Shown here in pieces: positions 1-5,814 of a stretch of 6,600 nucleotides of DNA. The notes under the pieces were generated by a model. It had not been told where the DNA came from. It did no database searches and worked only from the letters and a program-made list of their open reading frames with translations. The first letter of the stretch is position 1; every line of letters begins with the position of its first letter. Position numbers and translations under genes: made by a program. The stretch is from Microbacteriaceae bacterium UBA6152 (GTDB lineage: Bacteria > Actinomycetota > Actinomycetes > Actinomycetales > Microbacteriaceae): NCBI GenBank assembly GCA_002423075.1, contig DIUS01000061.1, positions 12,845 to 19,444 on the forward strand, read 5' to 3'.

Positions 1-2
1 TC

Positions 3-437
3 GTGTGCACCGCGTGCGGCACGCCCGCAGAACCGGAGGATCTCTTCTGCGCCGCATGCGGCCACCAGCTGGCGCTCGACAGCACCGCTGCAGCTCCCCA
101 TGCCGGCGCAACCGAGCGGTTCGTGTTGCAGTTCAGCACGGGCGAGAGCTACACCGTCATCGGCTCGGGGCTCGCGGGTCGCAACCCGCGGCCCGAGCCG
201 GGTGAAGTCGTCGATCACCTGGTGACGATCGTCGATCCGGGACGCTCGGTTTCGAAGACGCATCTCGAGTTCGGCCAGACCGACGGCGTGTTCTGGGTCT
301 GCGATCGGCACTCCGGCAACGGCACAGTGATCCGTGAACCGGGTGCTGAGCCGCGGCCGTGCGTGCCGGGGCGGCGGTATCCGGTCGCGCGTGGAACCCG
401 AGTCGATCTGGGCGACCAGCACGTTCTGCTCCATTAG
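3..437 (+). CDS. Zinc-ribbon plus FHA domain protein (5' end uncertain)
   Basis: Small two-domain protein, probably a phosphothreonine-dependent adaptor. Residues 2-19 form a zinc ribbon with Cys2, Cys5, Cys16 and Cys19 as the likely metal ligands (CTAC, then CAAC). After a short Ala-rich linker, residues about 40-144 form an FHA domain: Gly59-Arg60, the S-x-x-H signature at Ser84-His87, and Asp101 followed by Asn106-Gly107-Thr108. These are the family's phosphopeptide-binding and structural residues. FHA domains bind phosphothreonine proteins, so a Ser/Thr kinase is expected nearby, as in many actinobacterial type VII secretion clusters. A GTG at position 3 could be the start and would give a complete 144-residue protein. 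It is only two bases from the window edge and no ribosome binding site is visible, so the protein may extend upstream, for example as an RDD/FHA-type membrane protein. It ends with TAG, 93 bases before the EccC-like ATPase on the same strand. The domain call is firm; the start and partner are not. Confidence 0.85.
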   Translation: MCTACGTPAEPEDLFCAACGHQLALDSTAAAPHAGATERFVLQFSTGESYTVIGSGLAGRNPRPEPGEVVDHLVTIVDPGRSVSKTHLEFGQTDGVFWVCDRHSGNGTVIREPGAEPRPCVPGRRYPVARGTRVDLGDQHVLLH

Positions 438-521
438 CGGCTCCTCCCCACACCCGATCTCGGCCGGTCTCGGCACGTCTTCGACTGTCCTGCTGGGAAG
501 GGCCTCGCCGTAGGGTGTCAT

Positions 522-526
522 GGAGG
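522..526 (+). promoter_or_regulatory. Ribosome binding site of the EccC-like ATPase gene
   Basis: GGAGG lies 4 bases before the ATG at 531, slightly closer than ideal. It supports that ATG over the next in-frame ATG (residue 6), which would be 19 bases away. The rest of the 93-base gap from 438 holds no gene. A TAGGGT at 511-516 resembles an actinobacterial -10 element, but no convincing -35 lies 16-18 bases upstream. Confidence 0.6.
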
Positions 527-530
527 CACG

Positions 531-3176
531 ATGTCCTTGCCGCCGATGCCCGAGCCCCCTCGCCCGCCCAGCACAACTGCCTTCCCCGTAGTCGCCGTGG
601 TCGCGCCCATGATCGCAGCCGTCGTGATCGGCACGGTGCTCGCCTCACCGTTCATGCTGCTCTTCGCAGCGCTGGGTCCCGTCGTCGCCGTCGCCGGGGT
701 CATCGATGGCCGGCGATCGGCTCGCCGCCATCGCCGGGCAGAAGCCGAGCGGTTCGATCGCGAGTGCGCACTCTTCGAGAAGGCGATCGATCATGCCCAC
801 GCGCTGGAGCGGCGAGACGCAGAGCGCAGCACTCCGCATCCACCCCGGTCGCTCGCCGACGGCGGCGCGACGGTGGCGCTGCGCATCGGCACGGCGCCCG
901 GCGGCAGCTCGATCGCGATCGAGGCCTCGCGTCGCGTGGGCGACTCCGATGACGATCGGCGTCTGCAGCGGATGCTCGCGCGAGCGCAGCAGAACCCCGA
1001 GCTGCCTGCCCTGATCGCGCGAGGGCATATCGTGCTCGACGGCACCGGTCTGGCCGCCGACGCGCTGGCGCGCCGACTGCAGCACGAGCCGGGGGTCACC
1101 CTGCACCGCGTGACACCCGGCGATGAGGCCGAGTCGTCGGTCCGCCCTCCTGTCGGTGCCTCCAGCATCACCGTGCTGTCAGCCAGCGCTGTCGAGGTTC
1201 GCGAGGCAGGCGGCCCAGTGCGCAGGGTGAGACCGGAGTTCGTGACCGAGCGTCAGCTCGAGGTGGCTCGAGCATCGGCCGAGCCTGAGGCCTCACTGCC
1301 GACGGTCGTCGAGTGGGGCACCCTCGCGCGGCACGCTGACGCGGCGAGCAGTCTTCTCGGCGTGCCGATCGGCGTCGGAGAGTCGGGGGTCGTGGCGATC
1401 GACCTCATCGGTTCTGGTCCGCATGCGCTCGTCGGCGGCACGACCGGCAGCGGTAAGAGCGAGCTGCTGCGGGCACTCGCGCTCGGCTGGGCCGCCGCGC
1501 AGCCTCCGAGAGCGGCCCAGCTTCTCTTTATCGACTTCAAGGGCGGCGCCACCTTCGCCCGGTTGACCGAGCTGCCCCACTGCATCGGTCTTGTCACCGA
1601 TCTCGACCCGGTCGTCGCACAGCGGGCGATGCGCTCGCTGCGTGCTGAGCTGCGGCATCGTGAACGAACCCTGACCGAGGCCGGCGCGCGCGATCTTCGC
1701 GAGCAACCCGATCTGCTACCTCGACTGCTCGTGCTCGTCGACGAGTTCGCCACTCTGATGACGACCTTCCCTGAGCTACACGGCGTGTTCGCCGACATCG
1801 CAGCCCGAGGCCGTTCGCTCGGTGTACACCTGGTGCTGTGCACGCAGCACCCGGCGAGCGTCGTGCGCGACGCCATCGCGGCCAATTGCCCCGTCAGGCT
1901 CTCGTTCCGGGTCACCGACGCCGCGTCCGGCGGCATCGTCGGTGATCGAGCGCACGAGCTCATCGCTGTGCCGCCGGGTCGAGCGATGCTGGTCGGCGAG
2001 AACGGCACCCATCCCCTCCAGGTGGCCGTGATCGACGACGACGACATCGACCGGGTGCTCGAACGGTGGAGCGCTCACGAGGCGGGCGGCAGCACATGGT
2101 GCCCACCGCTACCCGAGCGGCTCGGCGTCGATGACCTTCCGCCGAGCAAACGGCCTGTCGGCGCACGTACATCGCCGCGTCCACAGATCGACAGCATCAC
2201 TTTCGGAGTGCTCGATGATCCGGATGAACGCACGCGGTACCGAGCCCAGTGGTGCCCTCCCCGCGACGGATGCCTCGTCGTGTTCGGCGCATCGAGCAGC
2301 GGCCGGTCGACCCTGCTTGCTGTGCTCGCGGCACGAGTCGGTGACCACGCATCATGCGTCGTGCTGCCCGCGACACTTCCCGAGGCATGGGAGGTGCTCG
2401 AGCAGCTCTCCGCACGCCCGGCAGCGGCGACTCTGCTGCTCTGCGACGGTCTTGACCTGCTGATGGCCTCAGCAGGCGACCGTTCGACCGAGCTGCTGGC
2501 CCGATGGGATTCGGCAGTACGAGCGGTGCGCGCGGTGGGAGGCGCCGCGGCGGCGTCTGCCTCGTCAGCGAGTGCCGGCAGCTCGGTGCTCGTCGGACGC
2601 TTTGAAAGCCGCGTGCAGTTGCGCTGCGCTGATGCCGACGAGCACGCGCTGTCGGGCGCACCGCGCGGCCTCTTCGATCGCCGCGCACCGGCCGGGCGAG
2701 GGTGGTGGCGCGACCTTCAGCTACAGGTCATCGAGCCGGCCTCACCGTTGCCCGCTGCTCTCGCGGCGCCGGCACCGACATGGCATCCTGACCCTGATCG
2801 CGACGCGATCATCATCGCGTCGCGCGTCGATGACGTGGCACGGCGCATCGCGGCCGCGCAGCTTCCGCATCAGGTCGTCCTCGATGTCTCGGCCGCAGTC
2901 GCGTCGACCGCTCCGCCCGACCGCACCATTGCCCTCCAGCCGCGCATCCTTCTCGCGACGCCCGCGCAATGGCAGTCGGCGTGGTCTCTGCTGAGCGCGG
3001 CGCGATCGCAGATTTCGATCGCCGTCATCGAGTGCGACGCGGCCGACGTGCGCAGCTTGCTCGGTTATCGCGACCCACTACCGCCGATCGACCCGGGTCG
3101 CGCAGAGATCTGGCTTGCCGAGCCGCACGGGTCGATCAGCCGCGCGGCGTCGTCACTCGCCGGTGGCGCGGTCTGA
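531..3176 (+). CDS. FtsK/SpoIIIE ATPase, EccC/EssC-like (type VII secretion), reduced form
   Basis: Likely membrane-anchored motor of a type VII (ESX/WXG100) secretion-like system. Two hydrophobic segments lie at residues about 18-38 and 40-58, followed by a basic, charged cytoplasmic stretch. A V-A-L-R-I-G motif follows, as in EccC/EssC proteins. The first FtsK/SpoIIIE domain (about 270-500) looks competent: Walker A GTTGSGKS at 303-310 (Lys309), the EccC-typical D-F-K-G-G-A-T-F at 335-342 followed by L-P-H, Walker B LLVLVDE at 399-405 (Asp404, Glu405), the R-G-R-S-L-G-V-H stretch, and Thr438-Gln439. The second domain has a degenerate P-loop, GASSSGRS at 586-593, with Arg592 in place of Lys, a weak Walker B ending Cys-Asp639-Gly, and a later G-R-G motif. 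The C-terminal part shows no P-loop. At 881 residues it is shorter than usual three-ATPase actinobacterial EccC proteins (about 1200-1400). In studied EccC proteins the first ATPase drives transport and later domains bind the WXG100 substrate tail. The substrates lie outside this window. The alternative is a generic FtsK-family translocase, but the D-F-K-G-G context favours EccC. Confidence 0.88.
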   Translation: MSLPPMPEPPRPPSTTAFPVVAVVAPMIAAVVIGTVLASPFMLLFAALGPVVAVAGVIDGRRSARRHRRAEAERFDRECALFEKAIDHAHALERRDAERSTPHPPRSLADGGATVALRIGTAPGGSSIAIEASRRVGDSDDDRRLQRMLARAQQNPELPALIARGHIVLDGTGLAADALARRLQHEPGVTLHRVTPGDEAESSVRPPVGASSITVLSASAVEVREAGGPVRRVRPEFVTERQLEVARASAEPEASLPTVVEWGTLARHADAASSLLGVPIGVGESGVVAIDLIGSGPHALVGGTTGSGKSELLRALALGWAAAQPPRAAQLLFIDFKGGATFARLTELPHCIGLVTDLDPVVAQRAMRSLRAELRHRERTLTEAGARDLREQPDLLPRLLVLVDEFATLMTTFPELHGVFADIAARGRSLGVHLVLCTQHPASVVRDAIAANCPVRLSFRVTDAASGGIVGDRAHELIAVPPGRAMLVGENGTHPLQVAVIDDDDIDRVLERWSAHEAGGSTWCPPLPERLGVDDLPPSKRPVGARTSPRPQIDSITFGVLDDPDERTRYRAQWCPPRDGCLVVFGASSSGRSTLLAVLAARVGDHASCVVLPATLPEAWEVLEQLSARPAAATLLLCDGLDLLMASAGDRSTELLARWDSAVRAVRAVGGAAAASASSASAGSSVLVGRFESRVQLRCADADEHALSGAPRGLFDRRAPAGRGWWRDLQLQVIEPASPLPAALAAPAPTWHPDPDRDAIIIASRVDDVARRIAAAQLPHQVVLDVSAAVASTAPPDRTIALQPRILLATPAQWQSAWSLLSAARSQISIAVIECDAADVRSLLGYRDPLPPIDPGRAEIWLAEPHGSISRAASSLAGGAV

Positions 3177-3178
3177 GG

Positions 3179-3211
3179 GAGTAGCGCTCGTCAAGGTCGA
3201 GAGTCCTACTC
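3179..3211. terminator. Candidate bidirectional terminator between convergent genes
   Basis: The convergent gap of 29 bases (3177-3205) and the ald stop codon hold a nested inverted repeat. GAGTAG (3179-3184) pairs with CTACTC (3206-3211). Inside it, CTCG (3187-3190) pairs with CGAG (3198-3201) around a 7-base loop. The outer right arm includes the last Glu codon and the stop of ald. There is no T-tract on either strand, which is common for actinobacterial terminators. The stem is short and interrupted, so this is only a candidate. Confidence 0.35.
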
Positions 3212-4321
3212 GAGCACCGAGGCGAGGGACACCGAGGCGAGACCGTGCGCTGTACCGACTGGCTCGTAGGTGACGGAGCCGGCGTGGGTGTTGAGACCGA
3301 GCGCGAGCGCGGCGTCAGTCCGGAGGGCGGCCTTCCAACCGAGATTGGCGATCGCGCGCACATACGGCATGGTCGCGTTGGTGAGCGCGTACGTCGACGT
3401 TGCGGGTACCGCGCCCGGCATGTTCGCGACGCAGTAGAAGATGCTGTTGTGCACCTCGAAGGTCGGTTCGGCGTGCGTCGTGGGCCTTGAATCAGCAAAG
3501 CATCCGCCTTGGTCGACGGCGATGTCGACGAGCACACTGCCCGGCTTCATGCGTGAGACGAGCTCGTTGCTGATCAGCTTGGGCGCCTTCGCACCAGGAA
3601 TGAGCACCGAGCCGATGAGCAGGTCGGCCTGCATCGCGGCGCGCTCGATCTCGAAGCCGTTCGAGGCGATCGTGCGGATGCGTCCGCTGTACAGGGCGTC
3701 GAGCTCGCGCAGGCGCTGAATGTTGGTGTCGAGCACTGTCACTTCGGCGCCGAGGCCGACCGCCATGGCGACCGAGTTGGTGCCAGCGACACCGCCGCCG
3801 AGCACGACGACGTTCGCGGGGTGAGTGCCGGGAACACCCGGCACCAGCAGACCGGGGCCGCCGTTGGGGCGCAGCATCGCGTTGGCGCCGACGATCGGGG
3901 CGAGGCGACCGGCGACCTCGCTCATCGGAGCGAGCAGAGGCAGGGTGCGAGACGGCAGCTGCACGGTCTCGTAGGCGATGCCCGTCACCCCTCGTGCGAG
4001 GAGCGCTTCGGTGAGTGCCTTCTCAGCGGCGAGGTGCAGATAGGTGAACAGAACGAGTCCGTCGCGGAAATGCTCGTACTCCGAGGCCACGGGCTCCTTG
4101 ACCTTGAGCAAGAGCTCGGCCTCGGCCCAAACCGTCGCGGCGTCGGGCACGATGCGAGCACCCTGTGCGGCGTAGTCGGCGTCGGTGATTGACGAGCCTG
4201 TGCCGGCGCCTGCCTGCACGAGCACCTCGTGGCCGTGGCTCACCAGGTCGTGCACACCAGCGGGTGTGATGGCGACGCGGTACTCGTTGTTCTTGACCTC
4301 GGCCGGAACGGCGATTCTCAT
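3206..4321 (-). CDS. ald: Alanine dehydrogenase
   Basis: Cytoplasmic NAD-dependent alanine dehydrogenase, which interconverts L-alanine with pyruvate plus ammonia. The protein is 371 residues, the normal family length, and looks intact. The N-terminus (MRIAVPAEVKNNEYRVAITP) is the classic family start. The residues known from characterised Ald enzymes fall at the expected numbers: Arg15 and Lys75 (substrate carboxylate and carbonyl binding), Glu118, catalytic His96 and Asp270. The Rossmann loop G-G-G-V-A-G is at 175-180, with Asp198 at the end of the next strand (V-L-D) for NAD ribose binding. Asn300-Met-Pro-Gly belongs to the conserved nicotinamide-side segment. The ATG at 4321 has AGGAG 5 bases upstream (minus strand), so the start is well supported. 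It converges on the EccC-like gene and diverges from the polyamine importer. Ald is often induced by alanine through Lrp/AsnC-type regulators such as AldR, but no such gene is in this window. Confidence 0.97.
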   Translation of the reverse strand: MRIAVPAEVKNNEYRVAITPAGVHDLVSHGHEVLVQAGAGTGSSITDADYAAQGARIVPDAATVWAEAELLLKVKEPVASEYEHFRDGLVLFTYLHLAAEKALTEALLARGVTGIAYETVQLPSRTLPLLAPMSEVAGRLAPIVGANAMLRPNGGPGLLVPGVPGTHPANVVVLGGGVAGTNSVAMAVGLGAEVTVLDTNIQRLRELDALYSGRIRTIASNGFEIERAAMQADLLIGSVLIPGAKAPKLISNELVSRMKPGSVLVDIAVDQGGCFADSRPTTHAEPTFEVHNSIFYCVANMPGAVPATSTYALTNATMPYVRAIANLGWKAALRTDAALALGLNTHAGSVTYEPVGTAHGLASVSLASVLE

Positions 4322-4326
4322 GGTGT

Positions 4327-4331
4327 CTCCT
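4327..4331 (-). promoter_or_regulatory. ald ribosome binding site, possibly masked by a leader hairpin
   Basis: Read on the minus strand this is AGGAG, 5 bases before the ald ATG. It lies inside the 3' arm of an 11-base imperfect inverted repeat (arms 4322-4332 and 4352-4362). In the ald transcript it would therefore pair with an upstream CUCUUC-containing segment. Confidence 0.7.
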
Positions 4332-4351
4332 CGCGGTGAATGCGCGCCGGA

Positions 4352-4394
4352 GAAGAGGCACCGCCGCGCTGCGTTGCTCGATCAGCGTAGCGCG
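4352..4394 (-). repeat. Inverted repeats in the ald leader
   Basis: Two structures adjoin here. The upstream arm (4352-4362) of the repeat that could cover the ald ribosome binding site pairs with 4322-4332. Next to it is a 12-base imperfect inverted repeat, 4365-4376 against 4383-4394, with a 6-base loop and 10 of 12 exact pairs. On the plus strand both exceptions of the second repeat are G-U wobbles; on the minus strand they are A-C mismatches. That fits either a DNA operator or a plus-strand RNA hairpin better than an ald leader hairpin. Confidence 0.4.
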
Positions 4395-4526
4395 CCGAAG
4401 CGATGGATTCCGCACCGTTCTTTACCTGGAAGTGCTGATTTCGTGACATTTGTGTTTCAGAATCGACGAATCGGGCCTTCAGGGGTGCGAGCACGACGAG
4501 GCGTATGACAGTATCGACCCACCGTC

Positions 4527-4555
4527 ACCGCGCGGTATCGGACACCGTCGTACCG
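4527..4555 (+). repeat. Palindrome and hairpin upstream of the binding-protein gene
   Basis: ACCGCGCGGT at 4527-4536 is a perfect 10-base palindrome. Overlapping it, CGGTA (4533-4537) pairs with TACCG (4551-4555), and inside that CGG (4539-4541) pairs with CCG (4545-4547). The two folds share bases and would exclude each other. The hairpin ends 11 bases before the AAGGAG of the next gene. It could be leader structure or an operator, or arise by chance in G+C-rich DNA. Confidence 0.3.
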
Positions 4556-4566
4556 GCAATCGCAAG

Positions 4567-4572
4567 AAGGAG
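4567..4572 (+). promoter_or_regulatory. Ribosome binding site fixing the binding-protein start
   Basis: AAGGAG is 6 bases before the ATG at 4579, which is near ideal. It decides the start: the reading frame is open back to 4450, but the extra 43 residues are not signal-peptide-like and would put the Tat motif too far inside the protein. Confidence 0.85.
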
Positions 4573-4578
4573 ACCGCC

Positions 4579-5784
4579 ATGAACCGACCTCTTCCCGAAG
4601 ACCCGATGATCCGCAGCCTCATCGCGCAAGCGAAGCGCGCGCAGGTGAGCCGTCGCACGATGCTCGCCGGTACCGGTGCCGGAGCGACCGCGCTCGCGCT
4701 CGCCGCCTGCACGACAGATGCCGCACCCGCGGGTCCTGCAGAAGACAACTCGGCGAACGACCCCACCCTCAACTGGGCCAACTGGCCGTTCTACATTGAT
4801 GAGGACGACGACGGAAACTACCCCACGTTGCTCGCCTTTCAAGAGCAATTCGGTATTGACGTCAACTATCTCGTCACGGTTGACGACAACAACTCGTACT
4901 TCGCCACGGTGCGCGACCAGCTCGCCCTCGGTCAAGACATCGGTGCCGACACCGTGTGTCTCACCGACTGGATGGTGAACCGTTGGATTCAGCTCGGCTA
5001 CACGCAAGAGCTCAACAAAGACAACATTCCGAACGCCGCCAACCTTGTGCCGAGCCTGCAGAACCCGGCGTTCGACCCGGGCCGCGTGCACTCGCTGCCG
5101 TGGCAGGGCGGCTTCGCCGGCATCTGCTACAACGTCGAGGCGACGACCGAGGTGCGGTCGGTGAGCGACCTGTGGCGTCCCGACCTCGCGGGCCGCGTCG
5201 GCGTGCTCTCCGAGATGCGCGACACGATCGGCGTCATCATGCTCGAGAACGGTGTCGACATCTCAGGCGACTTCACCGCCGACGAATTCAACGCGGCGCT
5301 CGACATCTTCCGCACGCAGGTCGAGTCGGGCCAGATCCGCAACGTGCGCGGCAACGCCTACACCGAGGATCTCGTCAACGAAGACACGCTCGCCGCGATC
5401 TGCTGGTCGGGTGACATCACGGTGCTGAACTTCGAGGCCGGCTACGAGAAGTGGAAGTTTCTGCTGCCCGAGGGCGGCGCCACGCTCTGGAACGACAACT
5501 TCCTCATCCCGATCGGCTCGCCGCGCAAGACGAACGCCGAGACGCTCATCAACTACTACTACGAGCCCGAGGTCGCTGCCGAGGTTGCCGCGTGGGTGAA
5601 CTACATCACTCCCGTCGCCGGTGCGCAGGAGGCCGCCGTGGCCATCGACCCCGAGCTCGCGGACAACCAGTTGATCTTCCCGAACGACGAGACCCTCGCG
5701 CAGTCGAAGATCTTCCGCGGTCTCACTGCGCAGGAGGAGAACGAGTACCAGGCCGCCTTCCAGGCGATCCTGCTCGGCGCCTGA
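4579..5784 (+). CDS. potD: Polyamine-type ABC transporter substrate-binding lipoprotein (PotD/PotF family), Tat-exported
   Basis: Extracellular binding protein of an ABC importer, 401 residues, probably for spermidine, putrescine or a related cation. The N-terminus has a twin-arginine motif S-R-R-T-M-L (Arg25-Arg26), a hydrophobic stretch, and a lipobox L-A-A-C with Cys44. It is therefore predicted to be exported folded by Tat and then lipid-anchored to the outside of the membrane. The mature part has the PotD/PotF layout: N-W-x-N-W-P-F-Y-I-D at 65-74; W-S-G-D at 276-279, matching the W-x-G-D ligand-binding motif of PotF; Asp306 in the E-G-G...N-D-N-F-L-I-P segment; and the C-terminal Y-E-P-E-V-A-A...Y-I-T-P-V. 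Acidic and aromatic residues at these places bind polyamine amines in characterised homologues. Exact substrate cannot be told from sequence. An acidic run, Asp74-Gly79, sits beside the ligand region. Codons are strongly biased to C-ending forms, which suggests high expression. It leads an operon with the ABC ATPase 30 bases downstream. Confidence 0.92.
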   Translation: MNRPLPEDPMIRSLIAQAKRAQVSRRTMLAGTGAGATALALAACTTDAAPAGPAEDNSANDPTLNWANWPFYIDEDDDGNYPTLLAFQEQFGIDVNYLVTVDDNNSYFATVRDQLALGQDIGADTVCLTDWMVNRWIQLGYTQELNKDNIPNAANLVPSLQNPAFDPGRVHSLPWQGGFAGICYNVEATTEVRSVSDLWRPDLAGRVGVLSEMRDTIGVIMLENGVDISGDFTADEFNAALDIFRTQVESGQIRNVRGNAYTEDLVNEDTLAAICWSGDITVLNFEAGYEKWKFLLPEGGATLWNDNFLIPIGSPRKTNAETLINYYYEPEVAAEVAAWVNYITPVAGAQEAAVAIDPELADNQLIFPNDETLAQSKIFRGLTAQEENEYQAAFQAILLGA

Positions 5785-5798
5785 TCCCACCGCACCAG

Positions 5799-5804
5799 AA
5801 GGAG
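5799..5804 (+). promoter_or_regulatory. Ribosome binding site of the ABC ATPase gene
   Basis: AAGGAG, 10 bases before a GTG at 5815. The ATG at 5828 is out of frame, and no closer in-frame ATG precedes the ATPase core, so GTG is the best start. It lies wholly within the 30-base gap after the binding-protein stop, which supports co-transcription. Confidence 0.7.
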
Positions 5805-5814
5805 ATCCACCGAG

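Larger units (their letters stand above)
4322..4578. promoter_or_regulatory. Divergent ald/pot intergenic regulatory region
   Basis: This 257-base gap separates two divergent genes, so it should hold both promoters. I see no gene in it. About 4415-4470 is clearly richer in A/T than its surroundings, the likely promoter or operator core. No strong -35/-10 pair stands out. The best plus-strand guess is CTGATT (4435-4440), 17 bases, CAGAAT (4458-4463), which is weak. Inverted repeats lie at 4322-4362, 4365-4394 and 4533-4555, and a 10-base palindrome at 4527-4536. Confidence 0.6.

Noticed and set aside
454..474. Imperfect palindrome and TCTCGGC direct repeat in the gap before the ATPase gene
   Set aside because: Only 14 of 20 positions are symmetric and the words are simple C/G-rich strings, so chance is the easier explanation. 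Worth only a conservation check.
511..516. TAGGGT as a -10 promoter element for the ATPase gene
   Set aside because: No credible -35 at 16-18 bases upstream, and a start 6-8 bases downstream would remove or truncate the ribosome binding site.
359..952. Plus-strand frame of 197 codons bridging the FHA gene and the ATPase gene
   Set aside because: It is Arg-rich out-of-frame translation with no ribosome binding site, overlapping both well-supported genes.
1253..2047. Minus-strand open frame of 264 codons inside the ATPase gene
   Set aside because: Its translation is Ser/Arg/Ala-rich low complexity, and it lies opposite the Walker A and Walker B region of a clear gene.
4435..4463. CTGATT-17-CAGAAT as the promoter of the importer operon
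   Set aside because: Only three of six positions match the -35 consensus and the -10 is weak. It is mentioned within the regulatory region but not called separately.
4450..4578. Upstream extension of the substrate-binding protein by 43 residues
   Set aside because: AAGGAG sits ideally before the ATG at 4579, and the extension would bury the twin-arginine motif and lipobox.
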